Counted from the first letter of the stretch, positions 1 through 12,890 are shown. The stretch is DNA of 64,000 nucleotides from Latrodectus hesperus (GCA_037975125.1 CM075856.1:702501-766500), one strand, 5' to 3'. Numbers and translations: made by a program. The notes: a model not told the origin generated them from the letters alone.

Positions 1-776
1 TTAATACGCCATATGTATTTGAAATGAAAAAAATATGGAAACAAATATGATTTGATTTTTAATTAATTATGAACATTTTTCTTTATAAAATGTATATATC
101 AAGGAAATCAAAAAAATAGCTTGTACTAAAATAAGTTTATTTTTTAGGATATTAACTGAATTTTATACATATTCAATTTACTTTAAAAGAAGTTTTTTCT
201 ACTTATTGAGTTTAGTATTTTCTCTTGAAATATTATTACTTCCTTTTTTATCTTGTTTAAGGTTAATTCTTTTATTTCGAACTTCATAAATTAAACAGTG
301 AATTAATTAGCTTCAAAGGTAAATATTTCCAAAAAAATTGAGAAATGAACAAATTTTAGATTAGAAGAAACATTGGTTTAAATAAGCTGTCCTTACAAGA
401 AATATCAATAAAACTGAAAACTAGTTAACAATACAAACATTAGAAACAAATTAGGTATCAATTATGGAAGGAATGAGAATGAATAAGCATAAGAGAGAAA
501 TTTGTTTATGACAAAATGAAGTATACCATGGCTATCTACCACGGCATCATGTTTCTCAGTAGAAAGAAAAGTCAAATGCATTAAAAAATTGCAAATATTG
601 ATATGAAACAAAGTGTAACTGATTCATGAAAAGATAATCAAATAATTTAATTTTAATATGTTTTAAAATATATAGACAAATGGTTAAAAACACAAGAATA
701 AATCAGTGCAAATATGCACAAAAGAGCAATTCGACCACATAAGAATAAAATCTCGGATATCTACCAAGGTATATAG
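1..776. other. AT-rich intergenic spacer
   Basis: No open frame of note, no recognised repeat and no RNA gene. A weak, diverged match to the duplicated unit described for 777-1268 can be seen around 603-650 (shared word GAAACAAAGTGT followed by a similar A/T-rich stretch). Confidence 0.6.
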
Positions 777-1268
<492 letters not shown>

Positions 1269-2075
1269 CCTAATTTTTAAAAAGTCTAGTACAATTATTA
1301 ATCTCTCATAAAATTAATGTTTATAAATATCATAAAAATGAAGCTTGTAAAAATATAAAGGAGGCGAAGTACTTCCCGAGAAGGAAAGAAGGATTGAAAT
1401 AGATACCAAATTCTCTTGTTAAGGAACTCGTTATGAGAACAGGAAATATAAATCAAGCTAGAACTGTCACGAGGCAAAATAGAATTCGAATTCATCGTAC
1501 CATCATAATATGTCGGGAAATATGATTTCTAGTGGAGTTGAAATGCGACGGAAGTTGTTATCAGTAGAATATATAATTTTCCTCTATTTTGATAATGTAA
1601 AGAGTTATTATAATGTAATGATATCCAATAAATTATTGATACAGATTTAAAGTGTACTTAAGTAACAAGCTATTTAGGATATCCACATCGGAAATTCTCA
1701 AAATTGAAAATTAATGGTTCTAGAAAAAGGAAAATTAGAATTCGAGAAAAAAATAAGTAGATTTTTTTGTATTGATTCTGATGGTAAATAGTCTAGTTCA
1801 AATAGTGTCAAATAGAATTAAAAATTTTAATAAACAAAATTTCCTCATTTATTATTGTCATTATTTATTAAATAGAAAACAATAGAAAAACTAAATGTCT
1901 TTCGTTTAGATAATTTGCCAGGCTTTTCTAAACTGAAAATGAAGATAAGTGTAATACAGAAAAAATTATTAACCATAATTCATCTATCAGTCTGCTGGCC
2001 TAAAGTTCAATTAAATTATTTTTGGTTATGATAAATGGTCTTAAATTACCATTCGGATATTTATTTAGACGTATT
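1269..2075. other. AT-rich intergenic spacer
   Basis: No recognisable gene or mobile element. A 65-codon open stretch on the minus strand (1298-1495) has no recognisable similarity and is consistent with chance. Confidence 0.6.
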
Positions 2076-2095
2076 TCTCTCTCTCTCTCTCTCTC
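2076..2095. repeat. (TC)10 microsatellite
   Basis: A short pure TC dinucleotide tract in otherwise unique AT-rich sequence. Confidence 0.95.
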
Positions 2096-2217
2096 CGTAG
2101 ACACAAAGTAGAATAATTCATTGTAATATTCGAGTTTTGTACTTCAAGTTTTGTATTTTGTAGCAATATTTCCACAGTTTACATTGTAATTTATTATTTA
2201 CATCAAATAATTATAAT

Positions 2218-2220
<3 letters not shown>

Positions 2221-2312
<92 letters not shown>

Positions 2313-2338
2313 AGATATAGATATATGTATATAAATGC

Positions 2339-2404
<66 letters not shown>
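2221..2404. repeat. Compound microsatellite (AT)n-(AGATAT)n-(AT)n
   Basis: A pure AT run is followed from about 2295 by five or so AGATAT hexamers. A short unique linker containing AAATGCGT follows, then a second AT run to 2404. The hexamer block looks like a G substitution in the AT array that was then amplified. Confidence 0.95.
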
Positions 2405-2410
<6 letters not shown>

Positions 2411-3339
2411 TTAAAGAAAAATTTTTTATAAATTTTCTTATATGATTTTTTGGTAAAAACAAAATTTCTTAGAAAAAATAACTGTTTAACATGAATGAAA
2501 ACTGAAATATATTCGATTCTATTCATTATTCAAATATATTTAGATAGAAAATAAGTGATTTTATGCTAATTATAAAATATTATACGGTTTTAATTTCATC
2601 AGTTTTGTCCTGCATCTAGAATGTTATCTATTCAAAATAGTGTCGGAATATTATTATAACAATTTGTATTTTTAAATAAAATGTGAACATTTATTTCATG
2701 TAAGTTATAAAGTTAAATTTAAGTAAATTTTGATACCTCTCTTTTTCCCTAAGTTATGGACGATTAACTGCAAAAACGTTTTATATTTTACTATAACAAT
2801 TCACGTTAAATGTTACAAAATTTTCAACTTTGAGGTTTTTTGTTCATCTATGACAATTAAGATAAAGGTAAGCCAAGTCAGAATTTTAGATTAGAAATTC
2901 ATAGTGTAGATTTAAAATATCTTTAAATCTTAAAATATTAATTAAAATGAAGTTAATGCTGCAAAGCATTAAGTATATTTAAGTTTTTAAGCCTTCATGT
3001 ATGAAAAAAACGTTGATTTCTATTGTTATTTTTATTTGATTTAACAGAAGTATTATTATAAATCATGACAGAAAGTATTTGTATGTATACGGTTTTTTAC
3101 TCTACTAACATTTTCCTATGAAAAAAACGTAAGAAACATTAGAATGTTTAAAAATATTCATTGTTTAATTCATATTTGAGCAATTTCTGGTAATAATGTC
3201 TTATGCTACATAATTTGTTTATTCCACTAAGAATTAAGCCGAGTGAATCTATCGCATTTGTTGAAAAAAGAATAAGTATACTCCTAATATTAGAATTAGA
3301 GATTTGTCTTCTCTTATATCTTTGTTGATCGAAGAAAGG
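2405..3339. other. AT-rich intergenic spacer
   Basis: Nothing recognisable. Poly-A and poly-T rich with no open frame I can support. Confidence 0.6.
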
Positions 3340-3780
3340 CAATCCTGTGTACGATTACCACTTCAACTGAGCTGAATTCTACACAAGTTGTCAACCTCCG
3401 TAAGTAAGACGATGTCAGGCGTCCTTTCAATGGTCAGCAGTCTTCTCGAGGAACAAGAAACAAATGTAGCAGCCGGCTGGCCATCATTCACAAATTGACA
3501 CGAAACAATGATGAATGGATGGTCTATGCAGGAAAAAGGGAAAAGAACGAAGGGGAGGGGGAAAGGAGGAAGCAGTGAACTGAAGGGTGGAAAAAAAAGG
3601 AACAAAGGAAGCTCCGGATCGGAGGAAAAAGAAATATTAGAACATGCAATCCCACAGCAGTTAAGAACTTTTTTGTTTTGGCTGATTGTATGCGCCATCT
3701 AGCGTGTGACCCATTAACAAGGCTAAATGTTCGTACGTCTGTACCAGTTTGTTGGTGATAAATGATCAATCATAGAAGCA
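3340..3780. promoter_or_regulatory. GC-richer island, candidate conserved non-coding element
   Basis: Base composition rises sharply against the surrounding AT-rich DNA. Both strands hold open frames of 64-111 codons, but these overlap one another and resemble no family I know, as expected when stop codons become rarer. The plus strand is purine-rich across 3530-3640 (a G/A-rich run with GGGGAGGGGG). SOX-like words (AACAATG, AACAAAGG) occur. A regulatory role is inference from composition only. Confidence 0.3.
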
Positions 3781-4031
3781 GGAAATAAAGGAGTAGAAGA
3801 AATGGGAGTTGCGTTACGACTCCGATGAATAATTAGTCTCATGTTTTACCACGGTCAAAAAATTCCCATTATTCTTGGACTTCTTGAGATTTCCCTTATC
3901 TTTTTATCATACAAAGAAATGGTAGTATAACAAACTGACACTCACTTATCTACGTCACTTTTACTCTATTAGATATTTAATCGTACTTTAGGTGCAAAGA
4001 TTTTGCTAATACAAATTACTTTTCTTCTGAC

Positions 4032-4368
<337 letters not shown>

Positions 4369-4564
4369 AGTAAAAGGAAACAAATAAACTAATATAATTA
4401 TAACAAATTAGTTATAGTAATTACAAGGAAAAAATAAATTCGTTAGCTCATGGAAAAGACATCTTTATTAATACATATAATTCTTCTCATTTTTAGCCAA
4501 AATGTGGTTGTTTTTTCATTCCATTTGATATCACCACTAAGCCACATTACAATAATCATTGGTT

Positions 4565-4740
4565 TAAAATATCCATGACGTCAGATAACGTTTCATTTAT
4601 ATTACATCGTTCTGCGTCGACGTCGTTAATCCGATTTGTCGACGGATTGGCTGCCTGCCTTCAAATCGCATTCTTCGAGTGGCAGCAAACATAGTTAAAT
4701 TTCCCGTCGAATGTTTGAGTGTCGCCTACGATGAGAAAAA
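4565..4740. promoter_or_regulatory. CpG-containing island with a palindromic CRE
   Basis: A local rise in GC and CpG. It holds the full palindromic CRE octamer TGACGTCA at 4576-4583. A cluster of GTCGAC/GACGTCG words follows around 4615-4650, with TAATCC (an Otx/Bicoid-type core) between two GTCGAC sites. No open frame is evident. Enhancer or promoter function is inferred from motif content only. Confidence 0.3.
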
Positions 4741-5639
4741 ATCCATTCAGGCATTTTACTAGAAATAAATAAGTATTTTGTAATCATAATTTTTTCCGTT
4801 TGTAAAAGTTTTCAAATTTAGAAAAATCACCTATTGTTTTAAATAATTAGTTTTCAAATCTTTAGAGGTATTTCTCCCAAAATAGAACGTGTTGAAAATA
4901 GAGTAGAAGAAAACGAAAAACAAAAGAGACAAAACAAAAAGTATTCACTTTATGGTTAGTTTAAATCGGTAAAGGCACGATTCAAATTTTTTTCAATTAT
5001 AATTGAAATTTCCTCTATTGACATCGCAGATTTCTTGTTTAGTAGTATTGAGTTAAAAAGAGTTACACGTAATAGAATGAAACATTTGTTAAAAATCTTT
5101 TTAACATAATCTTGTCTCTAGCTAATTAAGGGCTTAGATTTCAAGTCATTTAAAAATTTTGCGATTAAAGTCTTTTTTTTTTAATAGTTAATTCAAATTA
5201 TACCTAAGACTGATTTGAACTCATTATTGAACTGAACAAGATGTTAAGAAATATTGTATACTTACGCTAAATTTAAATGTTTATAACTACCACAAGTGGT
5301 AATTTTCAAGTTTATTAAAAAAAACTTACACGTAATAAAATCTGTCTGTCTTAAAAAATCATCTTGAAATATTTCTTTCGTGAAAGTTTAATGATTAATA
5401 AAAGCTTTCATATTAATAATAGATGTGATTAATTCCTTACCAATGACATGATTTATACGTTTTTTTTAATCAAATTCTTAAGTGATTTATTTCTCAATGA
5501 TTCTAAAAATGCTTAGAAATGCATTATTATCACATATAATAATGCATATCAATCAATTTAAGTTTTTTCCTTGAATTTTAATATTTTTTTTAAAAAACAA
5601 ATGTATTTATTAAAAAATTTTCATTCATGATGTAGTAAT
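4741..5639. other. AT-rich intergenic spacer
   Basis: No feature recognised. Confidence 0.6.
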
Positions 5640-5870
5640 TATTTCGGTAAAATCCTAGGAGAACCCACATCCTTGGCGGCAATTTGGGAAAAAAAAAAAA
5701 AACGCCAAGCCAGAACGAAATTCCAGATGTAGTTTGCTTGTCCATATCTAGTGTATCGAAGTAGGATTATCAAGATTGACGCAAGCCACAATTATCGCCA
5801 ACCAAAATCAATCACGCTAAGGGTATGTGCTCTACTGTGAATCCTTCACTGAATAGCAAGACAAAATAAT
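5640..5870. promoter_or_regulatory. Small GC-richer island, candidate regulatory element
   Basis: A GC rise with TTGGCGGCAA and its near-complement words CGCCAAGCC and TCGCCAACC, split by an A14 run near 5690-5702, plus GGATTATC and CAATTATC motifs. No coding capacity. Composition and motif evidence only. Confidence 0.22.
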
Positions 5871-6802
5871 GTTATTCTCTGTGCCAAGATATAATGCTAA
5901 ACGTAAAATATTTGGTGAAAAGTGGACAAAAACTATTTTTTTATTATATTAAAACACATCTTACTTTTATTGAGAATTAATTATATTATAACTATCGCTC
6001 AGGCATGGCAGTTCAATTAATGGACAAATACACGTTACACATTAAAGTACACATTCAAAAATACGTATTTTTGACGATTGACACTTGCCATTTTCTTACA
6101 ATAAAAAGAGGAACATGACAAGATTTTCATAAAAACATGTATCTAATTCAGTTCTATTTATGCCGAATACATAAAAAATGAATTCATTTTTAATTTGAAA
6201 AATCTTGACATGTATTATGCTTTCTGAAACAAAAATTACACGTTCTTCAACATGGATTCAGTAATGTGTGTTCTAATTTTTCGCAAAAGTATAAAACTTT
6301 AAACAAGTATCAGAATAATTCATTGATTGATACTAGATTCACAGAAGTAGAATTCTCAGCATTGAAATATTTATTCCTTTTGTAGTATTTTAGAAAGGAA
6401 TAATAAATTTTTTTATCGGGAAATATATTTCCTGACTCCACTATTTGTCATTAATTTATTATTACTGGAAATATACATTATATGAAATGTATGTCCTTTC
6501 CTTACACTATCATATTTAATTCACGAGAAATTTCAAAATAATCATTGCTTGACATTGAATTTTAATGATGTTTCTTAGAAAAGTATTAATTCTTAAAGAT
6601 CAGTTATGTAAGAAATATTGTGTAATAGAAAATGTTTTCTTATTTTTATATAATACAAGGATATTTTAACACGAAATTGCTTGTTTTGAAAAACAAACAA
6701 ATGAAAATGGAGTTTGGTTTTCTAATCATATCAAGATATAAGAAGTGTTTGATATGTTTCTATCTTTGCTTTTACCTCATGCGTTAAAAATCTAATGGAA
6801 AG
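5871..6802. other. AT-rich intergenic spacer
   Basis: No recognisable feature. Confidence 0.6.
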
Positions 6803-8905
6803 ATAAACTTTTCTGATTTTGTAAGACACTTATAAATGTAAAATAAAAATTCCACTCGTTTGCCAGAAAAAATGATAAATTAAAAAGAAAATAATTCGAT
6901 AATTTTCAATTTTTGAACAAACATTTTGTGCATGGAATAAGCAAATAATTAAAATTTCGAAGTTAATGAATGTAAATTCTGTTCCTTTCAACATTTCTAC
7001 GAAAACCTACAACATTTGTAGAAGGTTAATTTTTTACTGATTTTTAAAGACATTTTATAAGCGTAAATTGAAAATTCCTTTCGTTTATCAGAAAAAAATA
7101 GTTCGATCATCTTCAATTTTTGAATAAGCATTTTGTACATGGAATAATTAAAGCTAAATAATTGTAACTTCGATGTCAATGAAAGTCAATTCTCTTCTTG
7201 TCATCATTTCTACAAAAAACCGTCAACTGTTGTAAAAGGTTAATCTTTTATTGATTTTTTAAATTTTTTTCTGATATTTTTAAGACACTTTATAAGCGTA
7301 AAATAAAAAATCCCCTCAATTATCAGAAAAAAGTGATGAATTAAAAAAGAAGCAATTTGATCATCTTCAATTTTTGAATAATCATTTTGTACATGGAATA
7401 ACTAAAACTAAATAATTGTAACTTCGATGTCAATGAAAGTCAATTCTCTTCTTGTCATCATTTCTACAAAAAACCGTCAACTGTTGTAAAAGGTTAATCT
7501 TTTACTGATTTTTTAAATTTTTTTCTGATATTTTTAAGACACTTTATAAGCGTAAAATAAAAAATCCCCTCAATTATCAGAAAAAAGTGATGAATAAAAA
7601 AAGAAGCAATTTGATCATCTTCAATTTTTGAACAATCATTTTGTACATGGAATAATTAAAACTAAATAATTGTAACTTCGATGTCAATGAAAGTCAATTC
7701 TCTTCTTGTCATCATTTCTACAAAAAACCGTCAACTGTTGTAAAAGGTTAATCTTTTACTGATTTTTTAAATTTTTTTCTAATATTTTTAAGACAATTTA
7801 TAAGCGTAAAATAAAAATCCTCTCAATTATCAGAAAAAAGTGATGAATTAAAAAAAGAAGCAATTTGATCATCTTCAATTTTTGAATAAACATTTTGTAC
7901 ATGGAATAATTAAAACTAAATAATTGTAACTTCGATGTCAATGAAAGTCAATTCTCTTCTTGTCATCATTTCTACAAAAAACCGTCAACTGTTGTAAAAG
8001 GTTAATCTTTTACTGATTTTTTAAATTTTTTTCTAATATTTTTAAGACAATTTATAAGCGTAAAATAAAAAATCCTCTCAATTATCAGAAAAAAGTGATG
8101 AATTAAAAAAAGAAGCAATTTGATCATCTTCAATTTTTGAATAAACATTTTGTACATGGAATAATTAAAACTAAATAATTGTAACTTCGATGTCAATGAA
8201 AGTCAATTCTCTTCTTGTCATCATTTCTACAAAAAACCGTCAACTGTTGTAAAAGGTTAATCTTTTACTGATTTTTTAAATTTTTTTCTAATATTTTTAA
8301 GACAATTTATAAGCGTAAAATAAAAAATCCTCTCAATTATCAGAAAAAAGTGATGAATTAAAAAAAGAAGCAATTTGATCATCTTCAATTTTTGAATAAA
8401 CATTTTGTACATGGAATAATTAAAACTAAATAATTGTAACTTCGATGTCAATGAAAGTCAATTCTCTTCTTGTCATCATTTCTACAAAAAACCGTCAACT
8501 GTTGTAAAAGGTTAATCTTTTACTGATTTTTTAAATTTTTTTCTAATATTTTTAAGACAATTTATAAGCGTAAAATAAAAAATCCTCTCAATTATCAGAA
8601 AAAAGTGATGAATTAAAAAAAGAAGCAATTTGATCATCTTCAATTTTTAAATAATCATTTTGTACATGGAATAATTAAAATTTCGTTGTCAATTCTGTTC
8701 TTCCACTCAATTAAAAATCCACTCAATTATCAGAAAAAAGTGTTGAATTAAAAAAGAAGCAATTTGATCATCTTCAATTTTTGAATAATCATTTTGTACA
8801 TGGAATAATTAAAATTTCGTTGTCAATGGATGTTAATTCTGTTCTTGTCATCATTTCTACAAAAAACCGACAACAGTTGTAGAAGGTTAATCTTTTACCA
8901 ATATT
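6803..8905. repeat. Satellite array, 254-255 bp monomer, about eight copies
   Basis: The unit word GTCAATGAAAGTCAATTC recurs at 7174, 7429, 7683, 7937, 8192 and 8447, spaced 255, 254, 254, 255 and 255 bp. The monomers starting at 7937 and 8192 appear identical over their full length, and 7683 differs from them by a single-base deletion. The first units (6803-7173) and the last (8686-8905) are diverged and shortened, giving an edge-decay pattern. A minus-strand open frame of 64 codons repeats in identical monomers but has no recognisable similarity, so I treat it as non-coding. The sequence is AT-rich with one moderately conserved block, GTCATCATTTCTAC. I do not recognise the satellite family. 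Confidence 0.97.
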
Positions 8906-9121
8906 CTAGAGTCACTTCGAATAATGCTATTACGACATTGTTGAGGACCTCATAGCCAAATGGAGGATGTGGAACGTTGTCTCTTAGTCAAAATATACGA
9001 AACTAAATGGAAAACCGAGCAGAAGTTTATCATGTACTCAATATGGATTTAGTTGTTCATAAGTGCTGGATGCAATAATTACTACAACGGACTTTCTAGA
9101 AAAATAAAAGCGATAGAAGAC
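8906..9121. other. Unique sequence downstream of the satellite
   Basis: Slightly less AT-rich than the surroundings. No gene or repeat recognised. Confidence 0.5.
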
Positions 9122-9258
9122 CAAGGTATATCATTATCAGACAAGATTCAATGATTTTGTTCTGGAAAGTCAAGATATATCATCATCAGGCAAGGTTCAA
9201 TGATTGTGTTCCGTAAAGCCAATGTATATCATTATGAGGTAAGATTCAATGATTATAT
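9122..9258. repeat. 49 bp tandem repeat, about 2.8 copies
   Basis: Units begin CAAGGTATATC (9122), CAAGATATATC (9171) and CAATGTATATC (9220), at a constant 49 bp spacing. Each continues through a TTCAATGATT core. The copies are about 80-85 % alike by eye. Confidence 0.85.
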
Positions 9259-9813
9259 AACAGACCTGGATTGGAGACGTTTGCAATTATTATCCACAAT
9301 ACAAATTGCTCTAGCTTTTTCCACAACAAACGGGGAAACGTTCATTACGTCAAAACATTTGGTTGAACCATGATTACAATCACATCACATTTAAGAAATC
9401 TGCCGTCAATTCTACGACATCAGCTGATTCGTCTATATAGTGTCCTAATTGAGCATTTAGGCGACAGCAAACTTGCAGCACATTATGTTTAGCAAGGAAT
9501 CCTGCATCTCCATTGGAGAATTTCTCTATCGGAAATACTGCTTCTGTTTTAGATGTTGCGTAACATATTCTTGTATGGAAGATATAGGTCCAACAATATC
9601 AGTCTGACTTTGTTTTATAGAAGAATACAAGCATTACTTTAAGTGTGATCATGAGGAATGCTATTTGCTAAATACAGCAAGTCCTCCGTACAACTTCGAT
9701 ATTTTGATTAAATCCTGTGGTTTTGGTGATCTTCATTTATTATTTTGATGGCAATTTTCAACCTTAAAACAGTTTTAAGCCGCTTGGACAAAGCGAGTTC
9801 GAAATATAGCAGT
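9259..9813. other. Unique, moderately AT-rich sequence with no recognised gene
   Basis: A minus-strand stop-free stretch at roughly 9397-9590 ends in a TGA, but it lacks a nearby start and resembles no family I know. It could be a decayed coding fragment or chance. No other feature. Confidence 0.4.
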
Positions 9814-9869
9814 TTATATTGTGGATAATGATGGCATAAGCCAAACTTCCATCATTATCCACAATATAA
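9814..9869. repeat. Perfect inverted repeat, 21 bp arms, 14 nt loop
   Basis: The arms are 9814-9834 and 9849-9869, perfectly complementary (left arm ends GATAATGATGG, right arm starts CCATCATTATC). The loop is CATAAGCCAAACTT. It would fold as a strong hairpin in RNA from either strand. It could be a hairpin-type mobile remnant or a cruciform. Confidence 0.9.
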
Positions 9870-10766
9870 TGCTTAACCTTAAAATTATAAATTTTTTTAA
9901 ATAATACCTAAGACAATATCCTAGTGCTCCTGCATTACCCTTGAATTACCATATTGAAGTTAATATACTTTTTAAGGAAACAAGATTGACAAATCTTTTG
10001 AGCATCATTCAGAAAAATCTGTGATGTGAGAAGACAACAGATTCAGATGCCTCCAAATGTCCCAGATCTGAAGGAATGATTGATGAATGCCTGACTCTAT
10101 GTATAGTAGGAGAACAATAGACATGTTTAACAATCATTACCTAGAGGTACATAAGCAAATATCTTTACAGGGAATGTTTTCTCAACTATTGATTTTAACG
10201 TTCAATGTGTATTTTCTATCACTCTGATGTCTTCTAAGGCATTGAGGTTCTTATACTTTAATTGCCTATAGGGAAGAAATATCAAGCAGATCATGCCACA
10301 GTCGTTTGAATTAAAATTTACATGAATCTTGAAAACTTAAAATATTACAATTTAAAAAAAAACCAACGAACTTGTTTTGCGCGAAATATTGGTTCGCATG
10401 TAAATTAAGTTCTCACTTATATATCACATAAAAGGAAATTAAATGAAGTGATGAATGTTTTAAAATTCTTTTTACTGAACAATATATTAATAAAGGAATT
10501 CGGAACTATCTCTTCATTCGCATTTCTATGCATTTCCTATCTACGGCATTCTGCTAAAAATTCAAATCCATGTGCATTGCAATGGGCAGAAATATGGTTT
10601 CACAAAATCGGAAAGTAAAGAAATAATTATTGTTATGTTTTAAAAACATATGTGGCACATGTAGGAATAAGAGAGTATCCGTTGCTGTGAATACTTTTTT
10701 TATTTTGTCGGTTATTCACATTCATGATAACTTAAGATGAAGAAAATGACATCATATATCTGTTGC
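9870..10766. other. AT-rich intergenic spacer
   Basis: No recognisable gene or repeat. Confidence 0.55.
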
Positions 10767-10778
10767 ATTAAATGGGGA

Positions 10779-11068
10779 AGCCGACCAACTTGTCTAGTGG
10801 TCAGCGTGCCTGACTACGGATAGGGAGGTCCTGGGTTCGAATCCCGTTTCGGGCATGGATGTACTTTTTCTCTCTCTATCTATCCTGTCTTTGTCCTTTC
10901 CTTGAATGAATGAAGTGTGAATGGTTGCCTACCCTATAAACGGGTCCCTTTGGCATGTGTTTACTGAGAAAGTCGGACTCCACATTAAAATCTGGTTCAG
11001 TTGGAAAAGTGGAGCAGCGCACCCCTTGTTTCCAGATAGCTGGCACACGACAATGAATGAAAGAATGA
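10779..11068 (+). mobile_element. tRNA-derived SINE, tRNA-Arg(ACG)-like head, 12 bp target duplication
   Basis: The head carries a pol III A-box-like TAGTGGTCAGCG and a perfect B box GGTTCGAATCC. The anticodon-arm region CTGACTACGGAT matches tRNA-Arg(ACG), while the acceptor stem no longer pairs, so this is a SINE head and not a working tRNA. The body includes CCTACCCTATAAACGGG, which is shared with the minus-strand SINEs at 12385 and 23735, and the tail is AATGAATGAAAGAATGA. It is flanked by ATTAAATG(G/A)GGA at 10767-10778 and 11069-11080, a 12 bp duplication with one mismatch. This is the hallmark of LINE-driven retroposition. Confidence 0.93.
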
Positions 11069-11080
11069 ATTAAATGAGGA

Positions 11081-12384
11081 AATATTTCAAAGCTGTATGT
11101 TGCAGTAAATACTCGTTTTTATGAATTTATAGGAATGTGTAAAACAGTTCTTAAAATCGAAAGCTCTTAAAACAGAAAAATAAACGTTAAATCTTAAAAC
11201 TATTTTTCTCCAAACTGCTATTCATGAATAAAGTTCTATTTTGTATGTACTCTGTAAGAAATATATATATAAAAAATATAAAATTTCATTTAAAATTATT
11301 TTTACTTTCATTTCATTGATGAAAAACGGGTCAAAGTAGTCTTTTTTGTGTTTTAAAACTAAACATCTTTTTAAAATACATTTTCCTACATTTTCAATCT
11401 AATAAAAGCACATTTCATTATTATTTTTCTCTAAATAGTTCTTCTGTGCTATTCATCATTTATTTGCTTCTTTTTCATACAATCTCAACAAACCATCATT
11501 TTCCTTTTCCTTATTTTGTACATGAAAACTGTTTTCCATTCTAATCAATTATATTCAGAAACATTTAATCATCAGATATTTCTCGCGCGCGCTTCGCGTA
11601 CATACAGTTCACATCAGAATCCACATTCAAAAAGTAATTAAATGAAATTTTGGTAGGATTGAGTTTATTTGTCGAAGTTCATAGAAGAGTAAACTGTTCT
11701 CACTTAAGGCATCAAGAAAATGTACTTATCTTTCTTCAGTTATAACTTTTTTTACTGAAGCCGTATGTTAAAATGACCTAGATATATTTTTTCTGAAACG
11801 ACATTCTTATCATTGATTGACAAGTGCAATGCTCTTAAAAAGTCAATTTCACTTTGGTATTCCATGTCCCGATCATTTCTTGCAAAAGCATTTCACTATA
11901 TTTGTATTTGAATCTATCGATCATACTTTGTAAAATAAAAATTAGGTTAGACGGGAAAAATCACATAAATTGGCTCAAAAATTCAAAGATTTCATCATCT
12001 GATGTGTTGTTAGCTATTTACAATTTGTAGGATTTATGATTCTCCAATAAAAACCTCAAATTTCCAAGTTTTTCTACCTTAAAATATGAGGAATGAAAAA
12101 AAAAAAAAAAAAAAAAAAAACCGGACTATAAAATATAAATTGAAACGAAAATTGCATAAAAATGAGTTGCAAGAAAGAGAATTTTCAAAACTTCAGTTCG
12201 TAAATGGAGATTAAAATTATTTAGAAACTGTAACTTTACTGTTAAAAACAATTTGTAATTTAAATTTCTAAATGAAGCATAGCGATTATTCTATGTTAAC
12301 CAAAGACAAAAAGGATGATATAAGCTTCGTTCAGTGATGGTTAGTTGTTCTTAACATAATTCGAATTAAATATTTGGTAAAAAA
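11081..12384. other. AT-rich intergenic spacer with a poly(A) run
   Basis: No gene recognised. It includes a CGCGCGCGCTTCGCG palindrome-like CpG cluster at about 11583-11598 and an A tract of about 24 at 12097-12120, directly before CCGGAC. The A tract has no element recognisable upstream of it. Confidence 0.5.
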
Positions 12385-12677
12385 ATTTTTTTTCCATCGG
12401 CGGATACTTGGGTGACGAACCCTATGCCACAACAAGGCCAGAAACTGCTACTCATTTGTCGTTACCCAGCGGGCACCTGTGAACCAAGTCACGGAAGCGA
12501 TTAACGCTACCCGCGCCATACCACCACAAACCAATTCATAGGGTGGGCCACATTCATACATCATCCCAGAAGAAAGGACAGAAAAAGAAAGTTACACCCA
12601 TGCCCAAACCGGGATTCGAACTTGGGACCCACAACTTAGGAGTCAGGAACGCTAACCAGTCAGCCATCGGTTGGCTG
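12385..12677 (-). mobile_element. tRNA-derived SINE, same family as 23735-23985
   Basis: Read on the minus strand, the head has GACTGGTTAGCG (A-box-like) and AAGTTCGAATCCC (B box). A pyrimidine-rich body with GGCCCACCCTATGAA follows, then a 3' part with GTGACTTGGTTCACAG and CATAGGGTTCGTCACC, and finally an A-rich tail (T run on the plus strand at 12385-12394). It aligns along its length with the SINE at 23735-23985 and shares its central domain with 10779-11068. No convincing target duplication remains, so it is probably older than the other two. Confidence 0.9.
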
Positions 12678-12721
12678 GTGGACAAACATAAGGTTATTTA
12701 TATAAATTAAAAGGTAAAAGT

Positions 12722-12890
12722 TTTTAATCGGGTACCCCTTGATTATTTTAGCGATTTTTTTGATGCCAAGATGTTACTAACAATATGACCGCTACACAAA
12801 AGCTATACAAGATAGGGTTACTAGAAATTAAATTTTATCATCAAGATGTATCGCCAAATTTTTCACTAAACCAAGGAATACCCGATTCTA
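12722..12890 (-). mobile_element. MITE copy 1 of a ~165 bp family with ~19 bp terminal inverted repeats
   Basis: The left end reads AATCGGGTACCCCTTGATT. The right end on the complementary strand reads AATCGGGTATTCCTTGGTT, so the ends are imperfect inverted repeats. The interior aligns (minus strand) with plus-strand copies near 24447 and 43420 through words such as TTTAATTTCTAGTAACCCT and CATCTTGG.TCAAAAAAATCG. It has no coding capacity. The transposase family is unknown to me. Confidence 0.8.

Noticed and set aside
8002..8451. Two identical 64-codon minus-strand frames
   Set aside because: They arise because two satellite monomers are identical; edge monomers do not keep the frame and there is no recognisable protein motif.
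9397..9590. Minus-strand stop-free stretch ending in TGA, read as a decayed gene
   Set aside because: No start nearby, no family recognised and a length that chance can give; left as unexplained sequence.
10779..10860. A functional tRNA-Arg gene
   Set aside because: The acceptor and D-arm pairing is lost and the anticodon stem has mismatches, while a long SINE body and a target duplication follow.
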